Shown here one piece after another: positions 44,340 through 53,165 of a stretch of 64,000 nt of DNA. Source of the stretch: Streptomyces xanthophaeus (GTDB lineage: Bacteria; Actinomycetota; Actinomycetes; Streptomycetales; Streptomycetaceae); the NCBI RefSeq assembly GCF_030440515.1, contig NZ_CP076543.1:992001-1056000 (forward strand), in the 5' to 3' direction. The notes beneath the pieces were generated by a model that was not told the DNA's origin, did no database searches, and saw only the letters and a list, made by a program, of their open reading frames with translations. The translations under genes and the position numbers were made by a program. Every line of letters starts with the position of its first letter. The stretch's first letter is position 1.

Positions 44340-45173
44340 TCAGGCCGGGAAGACCCGGCCGAAGGCCTCGCGGGTGGTGGGGTCGCGGTCGAGGATGCCG
44401 AACACCACGTGCTCGAAGACTCCGGCGAACCGGTCCGCGAGCAGCCCCCGGAAGGCCTCGGCCACCTGCGCCGGGTCGTTCTGGAACACCCCGCAGCCCC
44501 AGGCCCCGAGCACCAGCCGCCGGTATCCGTGCAGCGCCGCCACCTCCAGTACGAGCCCGGCCCTGCGTGCAAGCGCCGCCGGGATCTCGGCGGTCCGCTC
44601 CGGCTCCTGCCGGCGGATCGTGCCCGCGTTGGGTGCCGGTGAGGTGAGGAAGCCGACCTGGAAGGGGGTCTCCAGCAGATCGCCCCGGTCGTCGCGGAAG
44701 ACCGGGACCCCGGGCGAGTGAATCACCCGGTCGGTGTAGAAGGTGCTCCGCTCGGCGCGGTGGACCTCGTAGTACTCCGGGGCTTCCAGCAGGGTCTCGT
44801 AGAGGGCGGAGGCACGGCACAGCGCCTCCTCCTGGGCCTTGGCCCCGCGGACGTAACCACCCCCCGGGTTACGGGCCGAGGCGAAGTTCAGGACCGCGAC
44901 AGGAGAGGGGTCCGGGTCGGCCGGGGTGGCGGTCGCGAGCCTTCGGGCGGCGACCGTGCTGCTCTCTCCGGTGACCTCGACGACGGTCGTGCTGCCGCCG
45001 GAAGGGATCACTTCATCTGGAATGACCCGGTTTGGTCCATATATCCTGGTTCCGGCCTTGGCTTCCGCCAGGGCGGCGGCCAGCGGAACCTGCCGTCCCG
45101 ACCGCGTCCGGTACCCCCCGGCCGCCAGGATCTCCGCGTTCTCCCGCGCGATCTCGCGCAATCTGCTGCTCAC
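44340..45173 (-). CDS. PARG-like macrodomain protein (TIGR02452 family)
   Basis: A 277-residue protein of the TIGR02452 family, bacterial relatives of poly(ADP-ribose) glycohydrolase. The signature NPGGGYVRGAKAQEEALCR gives GGG-x6-QEE; the two Glu residues are catalytic in PARG enzymes. It likely removes ADP-ribose from protein or nucleic acid. GTG at 45173 lies seven bases after GGAGGA; the longer frame upstream lacks this site. It is divergent from egtA. Confidence 0.85.
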   Translation of the reverse strand: MSSRLREIARENAEILAAGGYRTRSGRQVPLAAALAEAKAGTRIYGPNRVIPDEVIPSGGSTTVVEVTGESSTVAARRLATATPADPDPSPVAVLNFASARNPGGGYVRGAKAQEEALCRASALYETLLEAPEYYEVHRAERSTFYTDRVIHSPGVPVFRDDRGDLLETPFQVGFLTSPAPNAGTIRRQEPERTAEIPAALARRAGLVLEVAALHGYRRLVLGAWGCGVFQNDPAQVAEAFRGLLADRFAGVFEHVVFGILDRDPTTREAFGRVFPA

Positions 45174-45280
45174 GCCGCCATCCTCCGCACTGTGATTCCC
45201 GGCGGCAAAGGGTTTTGCGTCCCGAGGAGGGGTAGGCACGGGTGATGTCACGACCGACGACAGGAGACGAGGACCCGGTC

Positions 45281-46594
45281 ATGTCCCAGGACCCATCCGC
45301 TCCACCACCCGCGCCCGGCCCGACCCCCGTGCCCTCGATCAGCGAGACGCAGGCCGAGGACCTGATCCACGGCATCTGTTTCAAAACCGGCCCGCCCCGC
45401 CTGCTCGGCGCCGAGCTCGAATGGCTCGTCCTCGACGCCGAGCGTCCGGAGCAGCCCCTGCCCCCCGAGCGGCTACGGGCCGCGCACACCGCGGCCCGCG
45501 CCCTGCCCCTGCACTCCCGGGTGACCGTCGAACCGGGCGGCCAGCTCGAACTCAGCTCGGCCCCCGCCACCTCCCTCAGCGGCTGTGTGGACGACCTGCA
45601 GTCCGACCTCACCGCCGTACGCGCCGCCCTCCTGCCCCAGGGCCTGGTCCTGCGCGGCGTAGGCCGCGATCCCCGCCTCCCGTACCGCCGGCTGCTCAGC
45701 AGCCCGCGCTACGACGCCATGGAGGCCTACTTCGACCGCACCGGCCCGGCCGGTCGCGCCATGATGTGCGCCTCCGCCTCCGTGCAGGTCTGCGTGGACG
45801 CCGGCCACGAGGAGCCGGGCGTACTCGGCCACGGCCGGCGCTGGCGGCTGGCGCACCTGCTGGGTGCGGTCCTGGTGGCCGCCTTCGCCAACTCCCCCGC
45901 CGACGAGGGCCCGTACGCCGGCTGGCGCTGTGCCCGCCAGGGGATCTGGAGCGACCTGGACACCCGGCGCTCTCTCGCACCGCCGCTGGACGCGGAACCT
46001 CGCACCGCGTGGACCCGGCAGGCCCTGGACACCGAGGTGATGTGTGTCCGGTCGTACGGGGACGACGGCCCGTGGGAGAGCCCGCCCGGCACGACCTTCC
46101 GCGACTGGCTGCGCACGGGCGGGCACCCCGCGCTGCGGCCGCCCACCGCCGAGGACCTGGACTACCACCTGACCACGCTCTTCCCGCCGGTCCGGCCGCG
46201 CGGCCATCTGGAGCTGCGGATGATCGACGCGCAGTCCGGCGACGACGGCTGGCTGGTCCCGGTGGCCGTCGTGCACGCGCTGTTCGACGATCCGGAGGCC
46301 GCCGAGACCGCGTACCGGGTGGCCAAGGGGCTCTCGGACTCCTACGGCACGCACCCCGCGCCCCGCAATCCGCTCTGGCGGTCGGCCGCCCGGGACGCTC
46401 TGGCCGATCCGGAGCTGCGGGCGTCCGCGAAGGCCTGTTTCCGGGCCGCCGCCGAGGCCCTGCCCCGGCTCGGCGCGAGCACGCACGTCCGGGACACGGT
46501 CGGCGCCTTCACCGAACGCTACGTACTGCGCGGCCGATGTCCGGCCGACGACTGGTCCACACAGGTGCTCACCGGAAAAGAGGCCCGCCGATGA
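45281..46594 (+). CDS. egtA: EgtA, glutamate-cysteine ligase
   Basis: A 437-residue gamma-glutamylcysteine synthetase for ergothioneine synthesis. ELEWLVLD near residues 45-52 and TVEPGGQLELSSAP carry the ATP/Mg-binding acids typical of the family. It supplies gamma-glutamylcysteine for EgtB. ATG at 45281 follows GAGGA at seven bases; an in-frame GTG at 45242 or ATG at 45245 has a more distant site. Its stop overlaps egtB (ATGA). Confidence 0.92.
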   Translation: MSQDPSAPPPAPGPTPVPSISETQAEDLIHGICFKTGPPRLLGAELEWLVLDAERPEQPLPPERLRAAHTAARALPLHSRVTVEPGGQLELSSAPATSLSGCVDDLQSDLTAVRAALLPQGLVLRGVGRDPRLPYRRLLSSPRYDAMEAYFDRTGPAGRAMMCASASVQVCVDAGHEEPGVLGHGRRWRLAHLLGAVLVAAFANSPADEGPYAGWRCARQGIWSDLDTRRSLAPPLDAEPRTAWTRQALDTEVMCVRSYGDDGPWESPPGTTFRDWLRTGGHPALRPPTAEDLDYHLTTLFPPVRPRGHLELRMIDAQSGDDGWLVPVAVVHALFDDPEAAETAYRVAKGLSDSYGTHPAPRNPLWRSAARDALADPELRASAKACFRAAAEALPRLGASTHVRDTVGAFTERYVLRGRCPADDWSTQVLTGKEARR

Positions 46595-47931
46595 CCACCG
46601 GATCCCCCTCCTCCGCCCCCTCCTCCCCCTCCTCGTCCTCCGGCTCCCGCCTGCGGGAGCGGGCCGCCGCCGCCCTGACCGCGGCGCGCATACGCACCGC
46701 CGGCCTGACCGACGCCGTGACCGACGAGGACCTCACAGCCCAGCATTCCCCGCTCATGTCGCCGCTGGTCTGGGACCTGGCGCACATCGGGAACCAGGAA
46801 GAGCTCTGGCTGCTGCAGCGCGTCGCCGGACGCGAGTCGATGCGCCCCGAGATCGAGCCCCTCTACGACGCCTTCCAGCACCCCCGCGCCGAGCGGCCCA
46901 AGCTGCCGCTGCTCGGACCCGCGGAGGCCCGCCGGTACGCGGCTGAGGTGCGCGGCCGGGTCTTCGACCTGCTGGAGCGGACGCCGCTGGAGGGCAGCAC
47001 GCTCCTCGACGACGGTTTCGCCTTCGGGATGATCGCCCAGCACGAGCAGCAGCACGACGAGACCATGCTGATCACCCATCAGCTCCGGCGGGGCGCGCCC
47101 GTGCTGACCGCCCCGGAACCGGACGGCCCCTACGATCCGCCGCCCACCGCCGAAGTCCTCGTCCCCGGGGGCCCGTTCACGATGGGCACCTCCGCGGAGC
47201 CGTGGTCGCTGGACAACGAACGCCCGGCGCACGTCCGGGACACCGCTCCCTTCTGGATCGACACGGTCCCCGTGACCAATGCCTCGTACCTGGCGTTCAT
47301 CGCCGACGGCGGCTACCGCGATCCGCGCTGGTGGGCGGCGCCGGGCTGGGAGCAGATCCGCGAGCACTCCATCGAGGCCCCGCTGTTCTGGCACCGGGAG
47401 GCCGGCCAGTGGCTGCGCCGCCGCTTCGGGGTGACCGAGCCGGTGCCGGACGAAGAACCGGTTCTGCACGTCAGCTGGTACGAGGCGGACGCGTACGCCC
47501 GCTGGGCGGGGCGGCGACTGCCCACGGAGACGGAGTGGGAGAAGGCCGCCCGGCACGACCCGGCGACCGGCCGCTCCACCCGCTACCCGTGGGGCGACGC
47601 CGACCCGACCCCCGCACACGCCAACCTCGGGCAGCGGCACCTGCGCCCGGCGCGCGCGGGCAGTTACCCGGCCGGGGCCTCCCCGCTCGGGGTGCGCCAG
47701 CTGATCGGCGACGTGTGGGAGTGGACCGCCTCCGATTTCCTGCCGTACCCGGGCTTCCGGGCCTTCCCGTACCGGGAGTACTCGGAGGTGTTCTTCGGCC
47801 CGGAGCACAAGGTGCTGCGCGGCGGCTCCTTCGCCGTGGACCCGGTGGCCTGCCGGGGCACCTTCCGCAACTGGGACCTTCCGGTGCGGCGGCAGATCTT
47901 CTCCGGCTTCCGGACCGCGAGGGATGTCTGA
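46591..47931 (+). CDS. egtB: EgtB, hercynine sulfoxide synthase
   Basis: A 446-residue iron enzyme joining gamma-glutamylcysteine to hercynine with oxygen. The DinB-like N-terminus has the three iron His ligands: His65 (DLAHIGNQEE), His151 and His155 (AQHEQQHDET). The C-terminal FGE-sulfatase domain shows VPGGPFTMGTSAEPWSLDNE, LPTETEWEKAARHD and VLRGGSFAVDP. Length and order match characterised EgtB. ATG at 46591 overlaps egtA. Confidence 0.95.
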   Translation: MTTGSPSSAPSSPSSSSGSRLRERAAAALTAARIRTAGLTDAVTDEDLTAQHSPLMSPLVWDLAHIGNQEELWLLQRVAGRESMRPEIEPLYDAFQHPRAERPKLPLLGPAEARRYAAEVRGRVFDLLERTPLEGSTLLDDGFAFGMIAQHEQQHDETMLITHQLRRGAPVLTAPEPDGPYDPPPTAEVLVPGGPFTMGTSAEPWSLDNERPAHVRDTAPFWIDTVPVTNASYLAFIADGGYRDPRWWAAPGWEQIREHSIEAPLFWHREAGQWLRRRFGVTEPVPDEEPVLHVSWYEADAYARWAGRRLPTETEWEKAARHDPATGRSTRYPWGDADPTPAHANLGQRHLRPARAGSYPAGASPLGVRQLIGDVWEWTASDFLPYPGFRAFPYREYSEVFFGPEHKVLRGGSFAVDPVACRGTFRNWDLPVRRQIFSGFRTARDV

Positions 47932-48689
47932 TGTGCCGTCACCTCGCTTATCTGGGACCGGTGGTGGCGCTCGGGGAGCTGCTCAGCGCGCCGGAACACT
48001 CGCTGGTGCGCCAGTCCTGGGAGCCGCGCCGCCAGGTGTCCGGGACCGTCAACGCCGACGGCTTCGGCATCGGCTGGTACGCGGAGGGGGACCCGGTGCC
48101 CGCCCGCTACCGGCGGTCCGGGCCGATCTGGGGCGACCTGACCTTCGCCGATCTCGCCCGGGTGGTCCGCAGCGGTGCCGTGCTGGCCGCCGTACGGGAC
48201 GCGACGTCGCCCGGGGCCGACGGGGAGGCGGCCGCCGCGCCGTTCGCGGACGGGCCGTGGCTGTTCAGCCACAACGGCTCGGTGCGCGACTGGCCCGGGT
48301 CCGCCGCTCCGCTCGCGGCCGGGCTGCCGCCCGCGGAACTGCTCCGGCTGGCCGCGCGCACGGACTCGGCGCTGGTCTGGGCGCTGGTCCTGCACCGGCT
48401 GCGGGCCGGGGACGACCTGGGTACGGCGCTCGCCGAGCCGGTCCGGGAACTGGCTTCGGCAGCTCCCGGCTCCCGGCTGAACCTGCTGCTCACGGACGGC
48501 GTCACGATCGCCGCGACGGCCTGGGGCGATTCGCTCTGGTACCTGGCCGACGCGGAGCGGCGGCGCACCGTGGTGGCCTCCGAGCCGTACGACGACGACA
48601 CCCGGTGGCGCGAAGTGCCCGACCGGACCCTGCTGACCGCCACCCGCACCAGGGTCGAGCTGACCCCGCTCAAGGAGAACTCCCTGTGA
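47931..48689 (+). CDS. egtC: EgtC, gamma-glutamyl hercynylcysteine sulfoxide hydrolase
   Basis: A 252-residue class II glutamine amidotransferase-fold hydrolase. It begins MCRHLAYLG, so Cys2 is the N-terminal nucleophile after Met removal; NADGFGIGWYA and SHNGSVRDWP are further active-site blocks. It removes glutamate from the EgtB product. TGATG gives a one-base overlap with egtB. Confidence 0.94.
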   Translation: MCRHLAYLGPVVALGELLSAPEHSLVRQSWEPRRQVSGTVNADGFGIGWYAEGDPVPARYRRSGPIWGDLTFADLARVVRSGAVLAAVRDATSPGADGEAAAAPFADGPWLFSHNGSVRDWPGSAAPLAAGLPPAELLRLAARTDSALVWALVLHRLRAGDDLGTALAEPVRELASAAPGSRLNLLLTDGVTIAATAWGDSLWYLADAERRRTVVASEPYDDDTRWREVPDRTLLTATRTRVELTPLKENSL

Positions 48690-49660
48690 ACGACTTTCAG
48701 TTGACCCGGACGCTCGACGAGCACGCCGCGGAGACGGCGCTGCGTACGGATGTGCTGCACGGGCTGACGCACACACCGAAGGTGCTGCCGCCCAAGTGGT
48801 TCTACGACGCGCGGGGCAGCGAGCTCTTCGAGGAGATCACCCGGCTGTCCGAGTACTACCCGACGCGCGCGGAGCGGGAGATCCTGCTGGAGCGGGCGCG
48901 GGAGATCGCCACCGAGAGCGGCGCCCGCACCCTGGTGGAGCTGGGCTCCGGGTCCTCGGAGAAGACCCGGCACCTCATCGAGGCGATGCCCGCGCTGGAC
49001 ACGTACGTGCCGGTGGACGTGAGCGAGAGCGCGCTGCGGGGAGCGGCCGAGACCCTGCTGGCGGAGCATCCCGGACTGCGGGTGCACGCGCTGCTGGCCG
49101 ACTTCACGCGTGCGCTGCAGTTGCCGGACTCCCCCGGGCCCCGGCTGGTGGTGTTCCTGGGCGGCACGATCGGGAATCTGCTGCCGCCGGAGCGGGCGGT
49201 GTTCCTGGCGTCCGTACGGGCGATGCTGTCGCCCGGGGACGCGCTGCTGATGGGGACGGACCTGGTGAAGGACGAGGCCGTGCTGGTGGCGGCCTACGAC
49301 GACGCGCGGGGGGTGACCGCCGAGTTCAACAAGAACGTGCTGGCGGTCATCAACCGGGAACTGGGGGCGGACTTCCACACGGCCGACTTCGCGCACGTGG
49401 CGGTGTGGAACAAGGAGCAGGAGTGGATCGAGATGCGGCTGCGGGCCCGGTCGGAACTGGTGGTGAAGATCCGGGCCCTGGATCTGGTGGTGCCGTTCGC
49501 GGCGGGTGAGGAGATCCTGACGGAGGTCTCGGCGAAGTTCCGTCAGGAGGGCGTGCGCAAGGAGCTGGCGGCGGCCGGGCTGGAGCTGACCCAGTGGTGG
49601 ACGGACGCGGCCGGCCGGTTCGCGCTGTCCTTGTCGGTCGCCGACGGCGCGGCCGGCTGA
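48686..49660 (+). CDS. egtD: EgtD, histidine N-alpha-methyltransferase
   Basis: A 324-residue SAM-dependent enzyme that trimethylates histidine to hercynine. It has LPPKWFYDARGSELFEEITRL, the SAM motif VELGSGSSEKTRHLIEAM, VFLGGTIGNL and FNKNVLAVINRELGADF, all family blocks. It overlaps egtC by four bases (GTGA). No egtE lyase follows. Its 3' end overlaps the convergent acyltransferase gene by 118 bases. Confidence 0.95.
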   Translation: MNDFQLTRTLDEHAAETALRTDVLHGLTHTPKVLPPKWFYDARGSELFEEITRLSEYYPTRAEREILLERAREIATESGARTLVELGSGSSEKTRHLIEAMPALDTYVPVDVSESALRGAAETLLAEHPGLRVHALLADFTRALQLPDSPGPRLVVFLGGTIGNLLPPERAVFLASVRAMLSPGDALLMGTDLVKDEAVLVAAYDDARGVTAEFNKNVLAVINRELGADFHTADFAHVAVWNKEQEWIEMRLRARSELVVKIRALDLVVPFAAGEEILTEVSAKFRQEGVRKELAAAGLELTQWWTDAAGRFALSLSVADGAAG

Positions 49661-50481
49661 GTCGGTATGCCGGTAAGCAGGGTCGGGGCTGAGGCTCCGA
49701 GCACGGCCTGCTGAGCCGCTGCCGCGAGGTCCCGCCGGTGCGCGTACCGGCCCGGCGGGATCCGCGGCAGCAGCCTGACCTCGGCCCGCACCCCGCGGGC
49801 CCGGGCGATCCGCCACAGCGAGGCGGTCAGCGGGTCGTCCCCGACGAAGGCGGGCGCCCCGGCCGGGTTCCCGTCGCACCGCAGGTAGGTGAGCCGCAGG
49901 GGCTGTACGGGGACCCGCGCGTCCAGGGCCGCCTGGAAGGAAGCCCGGCGGAAGGTGCCCTGGGCCCGCCCGCACCACGTGGAGCCCTCGGGGAAGACGG
50001 TGACCCGGTCCCCGGCCAGCAGCGCGCCGGTGATGCTCTCGACGGTGGCGGGCAGGGCGCGGATCCGGTCGCGTTCGATGAACAGGGTGCCGGCCTGTCC
50101 GGCGAGGCGCCCGAGCACCGGCCAGGCCCGGATGTCGCTCTTGGCCAGCATCCGGCAGGGCAGGGCTGCGGCCACCAGCGGGATGTCCAGCCAGGAGATG
50201 TGGTTGGCGACCAGGAGCCGGCCGCCGCCGGGCCCCGGGCTGCCGTGCACGGTGATCCGTATGCCGAAGGCCCGTACGAGCGCGGCCGACCAGGCCCGTA
50301 CCACCGTGTGCCGGGGGCCGGCCGGCAGCAGCCGGACCGGCGGGGCGCCCAGGATCCCCAGCAGGATCAGGGCGACGGCGGCGGCGAGTCTGAGCACCGC
50401 CCGGGGAACGCTCGCGGTGTCCCCCTCGTGCCCGGCGCAGGCCTCGGGGGTGCAGGGCGAGGTGGGCAGCCAGACGCTCAT
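49543..50481 (-). CDS. Lysophospholipid acyltransferase (PlsC/OlsA-like)
   Basis: A 312-residue membrane-associated acyltransferase. A hydrophobic segment (VLRLAAAVALILLGILGAP) precedes the NHISWLD (H-x4-D) motif, and FPEGSTWCG is motif III. It transfers an acyl chain to a lyso-lipid. ATG at 50481 overlaps the upstream GNAT gene by four bases, so the pair matches the OlsB-OlsA arrangement for ornithine lipids. The reading frame continues 118 bases into the antisense of egtD's end, an unusually long convergent overlap; the extra C-terminus is Ser/Ala-rich and low in structure. Confidence 0.82.
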   Translation of the reverse strand: MSVWLPTSPCTPEACAGHEGDTASVPRAVLRLAAAVALILLGILGAPPVRLLPAGPRHTVVRAWSAALVRAFGIRITVHGSPGPGGGRLLVANHISWLDIPLVAAALPCRMLAKSDIRAWPVLGRLAGQAGTLFIERDRIRALPATVESITGALLAGDRVTVFPEGSTWCGRAQGTFRRASFQAALDARVPVQPLRLTYLRCDGNPAGAPAFVGDDPLTASLWRIARARGVRAEVRLLPRIPPGRYAHRRDLAAAAQQAVLGASAPTLLTGIPTQPAAPSATDKDSANRPAASVHHWVSSSPAAASSLRTPS

Positions 50482-51329
50482 GCGCCCGGGACGAGCGAGC
50501 GGAAGTGCTTCAGGTAGCGCGGGTTGGTCCGGCGCAGGGAGAGCAGTACGTACAGGTCGGCGCAGCCGAACCCGGCGTCGAGGGCGGGCTCGCCGCACAC
50601 CCAGGCACCGAGGCGGAGGTAGCCGCGCAGCAGCGGGGGCAGCTCCATGCGGTCGGGGAAGGTGATGCCCTCGGGGCTCCAGGGGAGGTGGGGGGTGACC
50701 CGGTACTCCTCGGGGGCGAGGCTGCGGGTGAGGGCGGTCTCCCGGGTGGCGGCGGCCAGGACCCCGCCGTCGGCGAGCGGTATCGAGCAGCAGCCGGCGA
50801 GCCAGTTGTGCCCGGTGCGGTCCATGTAGTGGGCGAGGCCGGCCCAGATGAGGGCGATGACGGCGCCGTTGCGGTGGTCGGGGTGGACGCAGGAGCGGCC
50901 GACCTCGACGAGGTCGGGGCGGATGGGGGCGAGGGCCGAGAGGTCGAATTCCCCTTCGGAGTAGAGGCGGCCGGCGACGGCGGCGCGTTCCGGGGGCAGC
51001 AGCCGGTAGGTGCCGACGACCTGCTCGGTCTCCTCGTCGATGACGAGGAGGTGGTCGCAGTACGCGTCGAAGGCGTCGGCGTCGAGGCCGGGCTCGGGCC
51101 CGTCCAGACGGGCGCCGAGCTCGCCGGCGAAGACCTGGTGGCGCAGCCGCTGGGCGGCGCGCACCTCGTCCTCGTCGCGGGCGAGGCGGACGGCGTAGCG
51201 CGGTCCTTCGGAGGGCGCGCCGGGTGCCGCGGCCCGGTCCCTGACGGGGGCGAGGCGGGTGGCGGGCGCGGGTGAGGGGGCCGGCGCCGAGGCGGGGAGG
51301 GGGGACGGGGACAGGGGTGCGATCGTCAT
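50478..51329 (-). CDS. OlsB-like GNAT N-acyltransferase
   Basis: A 283-residue GNAT-fold protein of the type that includes OlsB and hemolysin-related acyltransferases. After a Pro/Ala-rich 45-residue leader come RLARDEDEVRAAQRLRHQVF, the acyl-carrier/CoA region GTYRLLPPERAAVAG and EVGRSCVHPDHRNGAVIAL. OlsB acylates ornithine with a 3-hydroxy fatty acid. ATG at 51329 follows AGGAG at five bases. It is followed by the OlsA-like gene. Confidence 0.82.
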   Translation of the reverse strand: MTIAPLSPSPLPASAPAPSPAPATRLAPVRDRAAAPGAPSEGPRYAVRLARDEDEVRAAQRLRHQVFAGELGARLDGPEPGLDADAFDAYCDHLLVIDEETEQVVGTYRLLPPERAAVAGRLYSEGEFDLSALAPIRPDLVEVGRSCVHPDHRNGAVIALIWAGLAHYMDRTGHNWLAGCCSIPLADGGVLAAATRETALTRSLAPEEYRVTPHLPWSPEGITFPDRMELPPLLRGYLRLGAWVCGEPALDAGFGCADLYVLLSLRRTNPRYLKHFRSLVPGA

Positions 51330-51495
51330 GGCGGCTCCTGATCCGGGCACGGATGGCCAGGCCCGCAGGTGTGTGGCCTGGCTCCTTTACTTCTTCCGTG
51401 ACCGGCTGGATTCGACATGACCGCTCAGCGGCCCTTGGATGTGCGGACGCTGAACTCGGCGGTACCCCCGTCCCGGCGGTGGCCGGGGCACCGGC

Positions 51496-52767
51496 TCAGC
51501 GGTCGGAGCTGAGGACCTTGCCGATCTCCTCGGAGGCGGTCCGGGCGGCCTGCTTGGGGTCCCGGCCGGTGAGCACGGCCGTCATGAAGGGCTTGATCGG
51601 GTTCTTCGCCTCGACCTCGGCCCAGCGGGCGGAGGTGGGAGTGGCGCGGCCCTGGGCGGCGCCGGGGGCCATGGCGGCCGCGCCCTCGTTTCCGTCGACG
51701 ACGTGCGCGAGGGTGGTCTTGTTGGGTACGTAGCTCATCGTGCGGGCGAGTTCGGTCTGCCATTTCTCGCTGACGAGGGCCGTGATCACGTCCACGGCGC
51801 CCTTCCGCTGTCCGGTGCGCGCCGGGATGATCAGGTCGGAGCCGCCGGTGAAGACGGCTCCCGGCTTGTCGGAGGTCTTGCCGGGGATCGGGAAGAAGCC
51901 GAGCTTGCCCTTCAGGGCGGGGTTGGCCGCCTCGATCTCTGCGGCCTGGCCGGGCGGGGCGATGATCTGGGCGACCTGGCCGCGGGCGAAGACCTGCGAC
52001 TGCGGGGGCGTCTCCTCGTCGGCGCCCTTGGGTCCGTCGCCGAGGGCCTGGAGCTGCTTGTAGAAGTCCATGCCGGCCAGGGCCTTGTCGTCGTCGAGTG
52101 CGCCGACCCACTTGCCGTTGGTCTCGACGGCGAGTTCGCCGCCCTCGTCCCAGATGAAGCCGGCGAGGGCGTACCAGTTCTGGCCCGCGAGGTAGATGCC
52201 CTGCTGGTCGCCCTTGTCGAGCTTCTGGGTGGCCTGGATCCACTCCTGGCGGTTCTTGGGCGGGGTCTTGATGCCGGCGCTCGCGAAGAGGTCCTTGTGG
52301 TAGATGACCACCCGGTTGGCGGCGTACCAGGGGATTCCGTACTGGGCGCCGTTGATGGTTCCCGGGTCGGCGAGGCCCTTGAGCCAGTCCTTGCTGCCCC
52401 ACGTGCGCAGGCCTTCGAGGGTGAGCTCTTCGAGGCCGCCGGTCTCGATGTACTTGGCGACCTGGGTGTTGCCGACCTCGATGACGTCGGCGCTCTCCTT
52501 GCCCGTGCCGGCGAGGACGGCGTTGACCTTGTCGCCGATGCCGGTCCACTCCTGGATCCTGACGTCCAGGTCGGTGCCGGGGTGTTCCGTCTCGAACTCC
52601 GCGGTGAACCTGCCGATGAAGTCCTCCGAGGCGCTGCCCTTCATCAGCCAGAGCGTGACCTTGCGCGACCCTGCGGCCGGGTCGGCCGACCCGCTGCAGC
52701 CCGTGAGGGCGGCGGTGGCAGCGAGGGCGGTGCAGACGGCGAGCAAGCGCATCTTCAAGAGGGTCAC
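51496..52767 (-). CDS. Sugar-type ABC transporter solute-binding lipoprotein
   Basis: A 423-residue extracytoplasmic solute-binding protein of the sugar-uptake type. The lipobox LTGC (Cys24) follows a hydrophobic signal. Family blocks include FTAEFETEHPGTDLDVRIQE and EVGNTQVAKYIETGGLEEL. No permease or ATPase lies next to it, so it must use components encoded elsewhere (for example the MsiK system; inference). GTG at 52767 or ATG at 52752 are both possible. A dre-like site upstream suggests DasR control and amino-sugar ligands. Confidence 0.87.
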   Translation of the reverse strand: MTLLKMRLLAVCTALAATAALTGCSGSADPAAGSRKVTLWLMKGSASEDFIGRFTAEFETEHPGTDLDVRIQEWTGIGDKVNAVLAGTGKESADVIEVGNTQVAKYIETGGLEELTLEGLRTWGSKDWLKGLADPGTINGAQYGIPWYAANRVVIYHKDLFASAGIKTPPKNRQEWIQATQKLDKGDQQGIYLAGQNWYALAGFIWDEGGELAVETNGKWVGALDDDKALAGMDFYKQLQALGDGPKGADEETPPQSQVFARGQVAQIIAPPGQAAEIEAANPALKGKLGFFPIPGKTSDKPGAVFTGGSDLIIPARTGQRKGAVDVITALVSEKWQTELARTMSYVPNKTTLAHVVDGNEGAAAMAPGAAQGRATPTSARWAEVEAKNPIKPFMTAVLTGRDPKQAARTASEEIGKVLSSDR

Positions 52768-52796
52768 CTTCTGGGCTCGGTCTCGGATGGCTCGAA

Positions 52797-52812
52797 ATTG
52801 GCATAGACCAAT
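52797..52812. promoter_or_regulatory. dre-like site (possible DasR operator)
   Basis: ATTGGCATAGACCAAT is a near-perfect 16-base palindrome (14 of 16 match ATTGGTCTAGACCAAT), close to the DasR-responsive element AGTGGTCTAGACCACT. It lies 30 bases before the solute-binding protein start. Confidence 0.55.
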
Positions 52813-52922
52813 AGGCCGGTCAAGGGTCTTTCGCTCGGGACTGTTCGCCCAAAGTTCGCGGACCCGGACTTACTGGGGCACCGTAGAACCAGGCAAAAGC
52901 CACCCACTGTCGGGAGACCTCC

Positions 52923-53138
52923 ATGTCCAATCACACGTACCGGGTGACCGAGATCGTCGGCACCTCCCACGAGGGCATCGATCAGGCCATCCGCAACGGG
53001 ATCGCCCGGGCGGGCCAGACCGTGCGGAACCTGGACTGGTTCGAGGTGGTTCAGGTACGCGGCCACATCGAGAACGGGGAGATCGCCCACTACCAGGTGG
53101 GGCTCAAGGTCGGCTTCCGCCTCGAAGGCGAGGACTGA
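52923..53138 (+). CDS. Dodecin family flavoprotein
   Basis: A 71-residue dodecin. It starts MSNHTYRVTEIVGTSHEG with the family's one-helix-three-strand pattern and a tryptophan in LDWFEVV that stacks on flavin. Dodecins form 12-mers that store or buffer FMN or riboflavin. The ATG at 52923 follows GGGAGACCTCC. It converges on the HAD gene with 27 bases between. Confidence 0.93.
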   Translation: MSNHTYRVTEIVGTSHEGIDQAIRNGIARAGQTVRNLDWFEVVQVRGHIENGEIAHYQVGLKVGFRLEGED

Positions 53139-53165
53139 GCCCCCGGGCCCCTCACCTCCGCCGGA

